This document shows, in pieces, positions 35,335 through 43,967 of a stretch of 64,000 nt of DNA. This stretch comes from Pseudopithomyces maydicus. Its lineage: Eukaryota; Ascomycota; Dothideomycetes; Pleosporales; Didymosphaeriaceae. The stretch spans positions 62,001-126,000 of the forward strand of contig JANTUC010000008.1 of NCBI GenBank assembly GCA_026873275.1, in the 5' to 3' direction. The notes beneath the pieces were generated by a model. The model saw only the letters and a program-made list of their open reading frames with translations, was not told the origin of the DNA and did no database searches. The first letter of the stretch is position 1; each line of letters begins with the position of its first letter. The position numbers were made by a program, and so were the translations under genes.

Positions 35335-35691
35335 TACCAATTATGTAGATTAGACGGTTCTGTTGTAAGATATAATGGATACATCAGCACACGATTTCAC
35401 GGTTATGGTTTTAAATTAACGTCGTAAAAACCTGTACAGGTCATGCCGACTCCAGCCAAAGGCAAACCAGACGCAACGAATCCAGTAACAAGAAACAAGA
35501 TTTCACGGTTATCTCGTTCACCCTTTGCGTGATGAGCGCTGCTTTACGAGTGCGTGAAGTTCATGGTTCACGATGTAGTTATCCGCACTGTATGGAATGA
35601 GCAAACCGGACGCATTTATGCGCTTTGTAAGATGCAAAATGGGCGCTTAGTTGTAGTATTCTATTGTGCGACTGTATGTTTTGTGTTCACA
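35335..35691. repeat. dispersed repeat family R2, copy 1 (about 35420-35560)
   Basis: CGTCGTAAAAACCTGTACAG, GTCATGCCGACTCCAGCCAA and, further on, GCGTGATGAG match in order the sequence at 58827-59000 (CGCCGTAAGGACCTAGACAA, TTCATGCCAGCTCCAGCCAA, GCGCGATGAG). Function unknown. No coding content. Confidence 0.5.
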
Positions 35692-35835
35692 GAAAGCGGC
35701 AGCAGAGTAACTAACTAGATAAAAATATATATATAGTAGAGAAAAAACCATTAACCCCCTTTATAATAATTAAAAATAGGCGTATATAAAGAATTATTAA
35801 AAAGTGATATTAATTAGCCGGATCATCGTTGGGCC
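35692..35835. repeat. dispersed repeat family R1, copy 3
   Basis: GCGGCAGCAGAGTAACTAAC, TAGATAAAAATATATATA, TTAACCCCCTTTATAA, TAGGCGTATATAAAG, then TTAGCCGGATCATCGTTGGG. It shares its start with copy 2 (19760) and its end with copy 1 (18335), tying the three together as one family. Confidence 0.65.
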
Positions 35836-36522
35836 GACCTGGCCTTGGTGGTTTTCCCCGAGCTCGTGACTGTATATGAGGAGGCTTAGTGGTGGCAGAA
35901 TATATTGGGTTACAAATAACAACATCATAGCTAGCTATGTGTATATATATGTGTGTGTATATATATATACATGCTGTTACATTATTTCACGCTGACATGA
36001 CCAAGGCGCATCATCATTTACATATTTTCGCGCTTTTTAGAATGCAAAATAAGCATTTCATTGAAGTACTGTGTATTGCAAGTAGGCGCCAGGTGGTCGA
36101 ATGACAATAGATTATGTCAGGCTGCCTTTGATAATACAACGTCTTATGAATATGGCGATATGTAAGCCTATGATTCTCGAATTAAGAGGTTATCACCTTT
36201 TGTTCCACGGTAAGCATATGCTGTGACAGCATTCGGCGATAGCATGACGAGGGTGTATTATGGGTAACGATGACCTGTAAGGAATTTACTATTAGGCAGG
36301 GCATTACTGCGTTGTATGGGCAGAGTTGGGCGGTCTAGGCGGGCTAGCTGTGGGCGAAGGGATTCTGCTTCGGGTGGTGGTTGCACCACATGGACCATGT
36401 TGCTGCGATGGATTTCCATTTCTAGAAAGAATTTTTGACACTATGGGGCTGTGTATTTGAGTCGATACTCCAACAAATGACTGGTTCTGATTGGGTACAC
36501 CTACGTACAATCTTTTCGCTAT
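35836..36522. other. intergenic
   Basis: 3' flank of the HET gene. A TATATATA/TGTGTGTA simple repeat lies at about 35938-35970. Nothing else recognised. Confidence 0.45.
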
Positions 36523-38577
36523 TCAGCAAATGGCAATATCATCTAGATACACCTCAGCATCAACTTCGGACAGGTCTTGGGAGCTCGATATTTGAGTCTG
36601 GGCCTTTTCCCATGCCTTCCTTTTGTCAAGCACATGCCCCTCCCAAACACTTCCTCCCATCAGCTCCTTAGTAATAAATCCCGGGACCTGGTCATACATA
36701 GATTCATTGTAGACATTTTCGTACAAATAAGCCCTCCCTAAGAGTTCGAACGAACTGCCCTTAGCTCTGATCACAACTGGAAATAATAGACCGGATATAA
36801 GTGCCACTTTATCTCCAAGACGTACATCTGCATTTGTGTGGAAATCGTCACATCCAGAGATCAATAATCGCCCCTGCGAATCAGTTGTATCCACCTCACG
36901 CCACACATATCCTTTTACTATTAATATATCGTCCGATTCGGGGTGTAACCTATAGTAGAATTTAGAATGGCCTGTAGCAATGAAGCCTTTTTGTTTTTCC
37001 GGAAGCAGCGGAAAATTTTGGGCAAAGTCGGGTACCCATGAAGGCGCCTCGCTGCACCGGTGCTGGAATGCCAGAGACAAAACCATGTCCGGAGAAACCA
37101 GTTGAAAAAGGTAGACACTGAATTTCAGGAAAACCTTGGCCGGCGATAGAGTATAGTCGACAGGAGGCGTTGCCTTGTTACGTCCGAACCGTTGTAAGAC
37201 ACCATGTACTCCGTAACAACAGTCGCGTTCGTTTTTCGCGCTTCGAGTCCCGATAACGTTCACAATCTCAGCTTCGAGGCTTCTGGTGGTATCTTGCAGC
37301 TTCCACTGCGCGGGTAAATCGTCAGTCCAGCCTGCCAACGGCAGACCAGGCGCTAGATAGTTTTGCCAAAAGTGGTGGAGCAAAAAAAGCGGAATAGGAA
37401 GAAAGGTCAAAGCATAAAATCCAAGAAATATAGAAAGATATAGATCTACCCAAAGCAGATGTGCCGTCGAAATTGTTATGAAGATCATAACCGTAGATAG
37501 AAAAAGACCAATCCAGAGCCACAGAGATGTGATGTTCTTCTGGATGTCAAAAGTAAACGGCCAATAGTGAAAATACGGGTCATTTTCACGGGATTGCTGA
37601 GATTCCAGATGGCACATACTCCTAATGCGGCTGAGGCTCAGCCACCGATGCAGATTGATCCCGTACACACTGTCCGCCTCCTCGATAGATGATAGAAATG
37701 TGACGCTGAATTGCAATCGTGTCCAAGGGATCTGCGAAGTCCCACATACCACCACGGGTTCTTTCGAGAGTACCAGTTCTTGAAACGTCCAGATTCGATT
37801 TATCCAAGCGCAATCGAAGAATTTCGCTAATTCTTGGGTGGTACACAGAGGTTCGCGACGGATGAATTGCAGCAGCTTGACGACGTAGTGTTTCTCTGTG
37901 GAAAATGTGAGTATGTGAAACAAAAAGTAATACAATCACTAGCTAGTGATATTACTCGAACATTACCTACTTTTTGTGTCCAATGGTAGAACGCATTTCT
38001 TTAAACCACATTGAGCCAGTATAATGTCAAAAGCTGCAGCTCTGGGTCGCGGATTCAACAGATCATCCTGCCGTTCGAGGTCCCCGTTGCCTTTGAAGAA
38101 GAACTCCAGAAATCCTGTACGCGAGAGAAACTTCATAACGCGATCAGACTCTGTTGTTCCTTCGCCCAACCATAGATAAGTTTTCTCGGCTTTTGAGTAG
38201 ATATCCCCCATTAGCTCTATTTGGTGCGCCCTCTCCACGTCATCATCCTGGTCGATGCTGATAGCATCGATCCATATCACGAAAGAGCGCCCGCATATCT
38301 CACGCAGGTGTAACAGGGCTAGAAAGCAGTTTAACCTGACATTGAGCGATATACCGTTGCAGGAGATGGCCGGCGGATCTGGTGACGGGTCACCCCACAC
38401 GTAAGAAAGTGCTGCGTAACGGGGGTTTGAGCCAAGGTCTTCAATCGTGACTTCGCAACGTATTGGTCCACCGCGAGGTTTTGTAACGTCTGGTGGATGG
38501 ACGGTGAGTAGACGAATGGATCGCGAGCCGGGCGGGATAGGCAGAGCCTTGTACAACGGGCTGGTTTCTCTTTCCAT
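36523..38577 (-). CDS. HET-domain protein with predicted membrane spans
   Basis: Heterokaryon-incompatibility family, intact. Exons 38577-37971 and 37895-36523, intron 37970-37896 (75 nt, GTAGGT...ACAG); 659 aa. HET motifs: RYAALSYVWGDP, FVIWIDAISIDQDD, ERAHQIELMGDIYSKAEKTY, then RIWTFQELVLSKEPVVVCG. Between the HET domain and the C-terminal part are two closely spaced hydrophobic spans (SLWLWIGLFLSTVMIFITI and LYLSIFLGFYALTFLPIPLF), so the product may sit in a membrane. The C-terminal part has the ERDCCYGVHGVL and VDYTLSPAKVFLKFS segments common to long HET proteins. The closest motif neighbour in the window is the HET pseudogene at 24.5-26.7 kb, but the two are clearly different subfamilies. 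Confidence 0.88.
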
Positions 38578-38951
38578 GATGTCGCAGTTGATACGCTAGC
38601 AAAGAATCGCGATGAAGTGAGCTGTGGAACACAACAGAAGGTAGCAGCGCTTCACCCGATGATGTGTATCAATTGATATTTGGAGGTTGCTTGTCTGTCG
38701 ACTGTACGATCAGGCTGTCGTGTTAGCCAAGGTGCGGGGTGGCTGTGCTCGTATTGGACAGAACTCGACCTTTGACTTGGACAATCAACACATCCCCCTC
38801 AGTGTGTAAATTAAACAGATTTTGCTGGAATTATGGTATAAATCATCGGGTCTCCAGTCACAGCGTCCTCGGGACTGGATCCATCCGCGGTTACAGTCTT
38901 CAAGCTGATGCATCCATTCTCAGCAATTGCCTGGGTGATTCAGGCGGCGAA
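38578..38951. other. intergenic, ends at the retrotransposon target site
   Basis: 5' region of the HET gene. GCGAA at 38947-38951 is the left target-site duplication of element A. Confidence 0.6.
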
Positions 38952-39165
38952 TGTCACGGGGCACACTCTGTAGTCCTGTGGACCTAGGGTGTGCGCGTTA
39001 GGGTATAGTAAGTTAGAAGGAGCGGACGGGTAGGTATAAGTTATATAAGTTAAATATTAATTAATATAATAAGGTTATTATTACTAAATACTTAATAGTA
39101 ATCTTTACTGCAGAAGTAAGGGATAGTAGAATTAAATTAAAAATTAATAATAAAGATTATTTAAA
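38952..39165 (-). repeat. element A left (3') LTR, outer part
   Basis: TGTCACGGGGCACACTCTGT corresponds to TATTACAGAGTACACTCTAT in the right LTR, differing by G-to-A and C-to-T changes. It is interrupted after 214 bp by element B. The last five bases (TTAAA) are B's target-site duplication. Confidence 0.88.
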
Positions 39166-39741
39166 TGTTACAAGGGGTTCCTACTTACCTGGTCCGTGTA
39201 AGGGCAGGCAGGCTTCTCAGGAGCCTTGCGGGTATTCAGTGGTCGAGTGACGGTTAGGCAACGGGTGGTGCGAATATCCCTATCTTGCTGGTGAGAGCAA
39301 GACAACTATCTCCTGCGAAGGCTGACGATTCTTGGTTGTAAAGAAGAGCTTCGATTTAGCTATGAGCGAGTATGCGAAGATACATAAGGAGTTGAAAGTT
39401 GACTACGAAGAATAGGAAATGTACAGAGATCCTCCTAGACTATATACCATTCTTCCCACTCCTCATAACCACTGTGATCCGACCCTACCAGGGTCTCATG
39501 TCGGATCACCTCTGATCCGCCAAGAACACGGTCTTGGTTCGGATCCTGGTCACGTGCCCTGTGTGATCCGACAGCCTCCCCCGTCTGTTTCGGATCATCA
39601 TCACGTGACTGCTGACCTAACCATCCTGGTGTCAGCGACAAGCTACCCCACCTGTCCTCTCGTCTCCCGCCAAGACTAACAATTACATATGTACCGTAAT
39701 TCCCGGATGTCGTTCCGCTGTCTTCCTGCGTGATTGTAACA
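39166..39741 (-). repeat. element B 3' LTR (576 bp)
   Basis: On the plus strand it runs TGTTACAAGG ... GATTGTAACA, so both ends carry the TGTTAC/GTAACA inverted repeat. Same length and, by eye, same sequence as 45863-46438. Confidence 0.95.
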
Positions 39742-42700
39742 TTACCTCCCCCTTTAAGGCTGTTGTCCCGACAGCTGACGGTCGTCCCAGGTCGTGCCGC
39801 GTGGGCTTCGTGCGCGGGTATAAAGGTGAGTGCCCTCGTCGCGTTAGAGGTCTTTCCTGCCTCGCCTGCTTTCCTTGACCATGCCCAAGGTTCTAAAACC
39901 ATCTTCCAACCAACGTCGCCAGGACCGGATTGCCGCGATCCTTGAAGCAGATATTGCCATGCCAACTCCCTGCAGCCGTTGCAAAGAGAAGGGTTTGAAG
40001 TGTGTGGTTGAACTGTCCACTGGTTTCTGTGCGCACTGTATCCGCGCGAAATGCCGCTGCGACCTGGTGCTTTCTGTGACAGAACGTCAAGAGATGAAGG
40101 CTGAGCAACGTCGTCTTGCGGCCGAGCTCCGTGAGGCCCGTCGCCGCGTCCTAGACTTGGAAGATCAGTTGGCTGCTGCAGAGGAGAAGGAGCGTCGTCG
40201 GGAGTTAGAAGAGATCGCTTCCACGGCCGAACTGGAGGAGCTGGAGCGTGCTGCGGGGATCCTTGATCCTGACTCCTCGTCTTCGGCTGGTACGGATGCC
40301 ACCGTGCTTCCCGTATTTTCGCCATTCGAATTCTCATCTGACTTGGGCTGGTTGCAGGCTGATTTTTCCTTCGTTGACCCTTTACTTCCTGAGTTCTTTT
40401 GTGGCTTCCCCGAAAGCGGTCCTCCCGGAGTCCTCCCCGAAAGTCCTTCAGCAATTCCTTGCAGTTCGTGAGGTTTTCTTCTGGTTCCCAAGTGTTGTAC
40501 TGCTCTGACCATCCTTTCCACTTCACTAGGTATCGTTGCTGACCTTTATCCGTTCGTAGGTCCTTGATGGCTTCAACCTCGTACTCGTCGTCTTCTAGTT
40601 CTAGCTGGGTCTCGATTGGAGCGTCCGGAGGTGCTGGTTCTAGGAGGTTTTTGTGAAAGTTGGGGTGTATTTTTGTTCCTTGTGGTAGAAGCAGTTTGCT
40701 TGTGACTGGTCCCTTAGTCTCTGCGACTTCAAAGGGTCCTATCCGTAGATGGTCCAGTTTTTTGCTTGGTCTCTTGGTTTTCAGATTTTTTTGTGATAGG
40801 AAAACTTTGTCCCCCTTTTTAAAGGTTGGTCCCTCAATCCTTTGCTTGTTTGCGTTTGCGGATGCCGAGAGGGCCCTTTTCGTGATTCTTTCACGGAGGG
40901 TGTCGTGCAGTTCCTTCATCTTTTGGGCCTTGTCCTGTGCCCCTGTGGAAATGCTTTCCACGTCTCGCGGATTCCGATGAGCGACCGGCTCATATCCGTA
41001 GTTTGCATAGTGCGGTGAATACCCTGTCGTGCCTGACCTGGCTCCATTGTATGCCAGCTGTGCCGTCGGCAGCAGTTCCACCCAATTGTCTTGTTGTTTG
41101 TTGACATAGAACCTCAGGTACTGTTCCAGTGTCTGGTTGGTTCTTTCCGTTTGTCCGTCCGTCTGCGGATGGAAGCTTGTTGACAGCTTCCGATTCGTCC
41201 CTAGCGTTGCGATGAACGTATCCCAGTATTTGGACGTGAAGAGCTTGTCGCGGTCCGTGATGAGTTCCTCTGGTGGGCCGTGCTCTGCGAATAGCGCGTT
41301 GTCGACTTCATAAGCTAGTTCCTCTGCCGTCATAGACTCTTCCATGGGCCTGAACTTTGCGGCTTTCGTGAGTCTGTCTACTATCACCGCGATAGTGTCG
41401 CACATTCGTTTTGTCCCTGGTTGTGGCGATTTCGGGAGTTTCACTATGAAATCCATCGTCACACTCTGCCATGGCCGTTGGGCTGCTGGCAATGGTTGTA
41501 GGAGACCATAAGGCTTATGTCTCTTGGGCTTGTTTTTATGGCAGGCCAAACAGTTGCTTATCTCCTTGGTAACCATCTGTTTGAGTTTGGGGATGGCGTA
41601 TTCGTTCGCGATGCGTCGCGTCGTTTCTTCTATGCCTGGGTGTCCCCATTCCCTGGACTCGTGTAGTTCTTTTATCAGCTTGGGTGCTTCCTGCATCCCT
41701 ACGATAGTCCGTCCTCGGTGGTCCGTTGGTCCAACCGATGCTTTCCGTACTTCAAGTTTCGGAAGTTGTTCGTTTTCCTGGGCTTCTCCGGGTTGGTTAT
41801 ATTCCAGAGTTCCGTCGTGCCCTTTTCGGAGTATTGCGCTATGTAATTCCGGTTTATCCTCGATTAGGTCGATCCTTCTACTTAAGGCATCTGCCGCCCC
41901 GTTGAGGGTCCCTGGGCGATGGTGGATCGTGAAGTCGAAGTTCGCAAGGAACTCCGCCCATCGTACCTGTCGTCTATTGAGCTTCTTTGTCGACATGAAG
42001 CTAGTGAGGTTCATGTGGTCTGTCCACACCTCGATCTTCGTGGGTGCTCCCATGAGCTGCGTTTCCCATTGTTCGAAAGCATCTACTACTCCTAGTAGTT
42101 CTTTGTCGTGGACGTCGTAGTTCAACTCTGCTCCAGAGAATTTTCGCGAGTGGAAGAACACTGGTCTCCACTTCCCGTCCTCGCACTGCTGTGTGAATAC
42201 TGCTCCCAGTGCGTAGTCAGATGCGTCTGTTTCGATCCGGGTTTTCCTCTGTGGGTTGAACATTTGTAGGAGGGGTGCCGAGAGAAATAGCTCCTTTAAG
42301 CTTTCGAATGCTATGCGTTGTTTCTCTTCCCACTTAAATCCTACTTCTTTCTTCGTGATCTCTGTTAAGGGTGCCGTTGTCTTGGAATAGTTGGTGATGA
42401 ACTTTCGGTAGAAGTTGGTGAATCCTAGGAAGGACTGGATGTCCTTTACTGACTTGGGTTGTGGCCATTCTTGTACCGTAGCCACCTTCTTGGGGTCCAT
42501 GGCGATCCCTTCTCTCGAGATGATGAATCCTAAGTACTCGGTCTTCGTCGTGTGGAACTCACACTTGTTCGGATGCAGAAGTAACCGGTATTCTTTCATC
42601 TTTTCTAATACTTTTCGTACGTGCTGTACGTGTTCTTCAAGCGTTCCTCCGGAGTATACTAGTACGTCGTCTAGGTATACCGTGCAGAATACATCTAGGT

Positions 42701-43967
42701 ATTCATGTAGCGCCTTATTCACTACTGCTTGGAACGTTGCTGGGGCGTTCGTAAGTCCCATTGGCATGACCGTGAATTCATATAATCCATAGCGTGTTCG
42801 GAACGCGGTCATCCATTCGTGTCCTTTGGCTATGCGGATACGGTAAAAGCCATCTCGTACATCAAACTTCGTGAACCACTTGGCTCCCTGGAGGCGATCC
42901 ATGAGCTCCATTATCAGTGGTAACGGATATCGGTTCTTGATGGTTTTGTCGTTCAGTTGTCGGTAATCCACACATAGTCGGAGTCGTCCGTCCTTCTTTG
43001 GTACGAACAGTATAGCAGAGGCCATCGGGCTCTTGCTGGGCCGTATGAACTTTCGCTTTAAGTTCTTCCTTAGCCATTCTATTAGTTCTTCCTGTTGATC
43101 TCGCGACAGTGGTCGCAGTCGTTCCGGGTGTAGCTTCGTGCCTTCTTGCAGGTGGATCTCGTGATCCCATTCCTGGTGTTCCGGAAGTGTTTCGCCATCT
43201 TTCTCGTGAAAGAGTCCTGCGAAGTCTTGGTATTCCTGGGGTATGGATAGGGTTTCTTGCCCCTCCTTCTGGAGCTCACTCCTTCGTATCCAAATGACGC
43301 CTACCTTCTGAGGGTCCTTCTTGTAGATTCTCGCGATCTTACAAGGTGATATCTGCTGTACAGTCTTTTTTCTGCCGATTCCCTCTCTCTGAGGTGTGCA
43401 CTGAACCTTCGGGCGTACTTGTGACTTTCTTACGCCAGCAACCCTGACCGCGGGTTCTCGGCTGCGTATTGTTTTCTTCTGCCAATCGATGACAGGATTA
43501 TGTTTCAATAGCCAATCATAACCGATGATTGCTTCTAGGCTTCCTAAGTCCATTATAGTGAAGCTGTGCTGGCTCCAGAGTCCATCTAGGCCAACGGGTA
43601 ACGGCGTCGTTTCGAGGCGTAACCAGCCTTTGCCGTATCCTTGGGAGAACGTCCCATCTGCCATCTCTACCCGGACAGGTGTCGCCTTGTTCCGGTAGGG
43701 CAGCTTATACTTTTCCACCATTCTAGGTGAGATTAGACATCCGGTAGCACCGGGGTCTATAAGCGCTGTCACTCGGTATCCTCCGATCGTGACTTCTTTC
43801 TTGAGGTGCAGGTCGTCGTCCTGATCTGCTCTGCGAACCTTGATGGGGGCGCCTTCACCAGTACGGTTCGTTTCCTGGTGGCGCACTAGTTTCCCGACTC
43901 GCTGTCGGCGTCGCTTGATTCCTCTGGATTCCTTCCTAGGTAAGCGGCGTTTTGCTCTTGGTCGCAT
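39435..43967 (-). CDS. pol: element B Pol polyprotein (protease, RT, RNase H, integrase, chromodomain)
   Basis: 1510 codons. Order along the protein: aspartic protease ALIDPGATGCLIS (about residue 68), RT with FVPKKDGRLRLCVDYRQLN and the YLDD box (about 430), RNase H (RIETDASDYALGAV; WTDHMNL), integrase HHCC finger (GHPGIEETTRR ... CLACHKNK, about 770-815) and DDE core (TMDFIVKLP; LITDRDKLFTSKYW; FHPQTDGQTERTNQ), the GPF/Y-like FKKGDKVFL segment, then a chromodomain (YEVEAIKDLR ... YLVKWKGWSEQYNTWEPEENL, about 1129-1168). The protease has DPGA instead of the common DSGA. Past the chromodomain the frame stays open for about 340 codons, through the complement of the antisense gene and into the 3' LTR. 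That tail has no domain. It is probably not part of the mature enzyme, and the true stop may be displaced by a base-length error. Confidence 0.93.
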   Translation of the reverse strand: MRPRAKRRLPRKESRGIKRRRQRVGKLVRHQETNRTGEGAPIKVRRADQDDDLHLKKEVTIGGYRVTALIDPGATGCLISPRMVEKYKLPYRNKATPVRVEMADGTFSQGYGKGWLRLETTPLPVGLDGLWSQHSFTIMDLGSLEAIIGYDWLLKHNPVIDWQKKTIRSREPAVRVAGVRKSQVRPKVQCTPQREGIGRKKTVQQISPCKIARIYKKDPQKVGVIWIRRSELQKEGQETLSIPQEYQDFAGLFHEKDGETLPEHQEWDHEIHLQEGTKLHPERLRPLSRDQQEELIEWLRKNLKRKFIRPSKSPMASAILFVPKKDGRLRLCVDYRQLNDKTIKNRYPLPLIMELMDRLQGAKWFTKFDVRDGFYRIRIAKGHEWMTAFRTRYGLYEFTVMPMGLTNAPATFQAVVNKALHEYLDVFCTVYLDDVLVYSGGTLEEHVQHVRKVLEKMKEYRLLLHPNKCEFHTTKTEYLGFIISREGIAMDPKKVATVQEWPQPKSVKDIQSFLGFTNFYRKFITNYSKTTAPLTEITKKEVGFKWEEKQRIAFESLKELFLSAPLLQMFNPQRKTRIETDASDYALGAVFTQQCEDGKWRPVFFHSRKFSGAELNYDVHDKELLGVVDAFEQWETQLMGAPTKIEVWTDHMNLTSFMSTKKLNRRQVRWAEFLANFDFTIHHRPGTLNGAADALSRRIDLIEDKPELHSAILRKGHDGTLEYNQPGEAQENEQLPKLEVRKASVGPTDHRGRTIVGMQEAPKLIKELHESREWGHPGIEETTRRIANEYAIPKLKQMVTKEISNCLACHKNKPKRHKPYGLLQPLPAAQRPWQSVTMDFIVKLPKSPQPGTKRMCDTIAVIVDRLTKAAKFRPMEESMTAEELAYEVDNALFAEHGPPEELITDRDKLFTSKYWDTFIATLGTNRKLSTSFHPQTDGQTERTNQTLEQYLRFYVNKQQDNWVELLPTAQLAYNGARSGTTGYSPHYANYGYEPVAHRNPRDVESISTGAQDKAQKMKELHDTLRERITKRALSASANANKQRIEGPTFKKGDKVFLSQKNLKTKRPSKKLDHLRIGPFEVAETKGPVTSKLLLPQGTKIHPNFHKNLLEPAPPDAPIETQLELEDDEYEVEAIKDLRTDKGQQRYLVKWKGWSEQYNTWEPEENLTNCKELLKDFRGGLREDRFRGSHKRTQEVKGQRRKNQPATSPSQMRIRMAKIREARWHPYQPKTRSQDQGSPQHAPAPPVRPWKRSLLTPDDAPSPLQQPTDLPSLGRGDGPHGARPQDDVAQPSSLDVLSQKAPGRSGISRGYSAHRNQWTVQPHTSNPSLCNGCRELAWQYLLQGSRQSGPGDVGWKMVLEPWAWSRKAGEAGKTSNATRALTFIPAHEAHAARPGTTVSCRDNSLKGGGNVTITQEDSGTTSGNYGTYVIVSLGGRREDRWGSLSLTPGWLGQQSRDDDPKQTGEAVGSHRARDQDPNQDRVLGGSEVIRHETLVGSDHSGYEEWEEWYIV
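39743..39757 (-). other. polypurine tract of element B
   Basis: Read on the minus strand, TTAAAGGGGGAGGTAA directly abuts the 3' LTR. This is the expected plus-strand primer site for reverse transcription and fixes the element's orientation. Confidence 0.85.
39819..39824 (+). promoter_or_regulatory. TATA box for the antisense gene of element B
   Basis: TATAAA in GCGGGTATAAAGGTG, 62 bp before the ATG at 39881 and outside the LTR. A pyrimidine-rich stretch (TCTTTCCTGCCTCGCCTGCT) lies between, as is common near fungal transcription starts. Confidence 0.55.
39881..40471 (+). CDS. antisense Zn(II)2Cys6-type protein carried by element B
   Basis: 196 aa on the strand opposite to gag-pol, in the spacer between the chromodomain and the PPT. 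Only its last codons overlap the chromodomain end. The N-terminus is basic (MPKVLKPSSNQRRQDR). A Cys pattern C-x2-C-x6-C-x8-C-x2-C-x6-C follows (CSRCKEKGLKC ... CAHCIRAKCRC). This fits the fungal binuclear zinc-cluster consensus exactly in spacing. Next comes a charged heptad-like stretch (MKAEQRRLAAELREARRRVL DLEDQLAAAEEK) that should form a coiled coil. The C-terminal part is acidic and aromatic (FSPFEFSSDLGWLQ; DFSFVDPLLPEFF), like activation domains. ATG context GACCATGC is good and a TATA box is 62 bp upstream. DNA binding or regulation of the element is inferred. It could instead be an RNA- or Gag-binding zinc protein. Confidence 0.72.
   Translation: MPKVLKPSSNQRRQDRIAAILEADIAMPTPCSRCKEKGLKCVVELSTGFCAHCIRAKCRCDLVLSVTERQEMKAEQRRLAAELREARRRVLDLEDQLAAAEEKERRRELEEIASTAELEELERAAGILDPDSSSSAGTDATVLPVFSPFEFSSDLGWLQADFSFVDPLLPEFFCGFPESGPPGVLPESPSAIPCSS

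Noticed and set aside
39419..39679. 86-codon plus-strand ORF, identical at 46116-46376
   Set aside because: Lies entirely in the LTRs of element B; identity only reflects LTR identity, and there is no domain.
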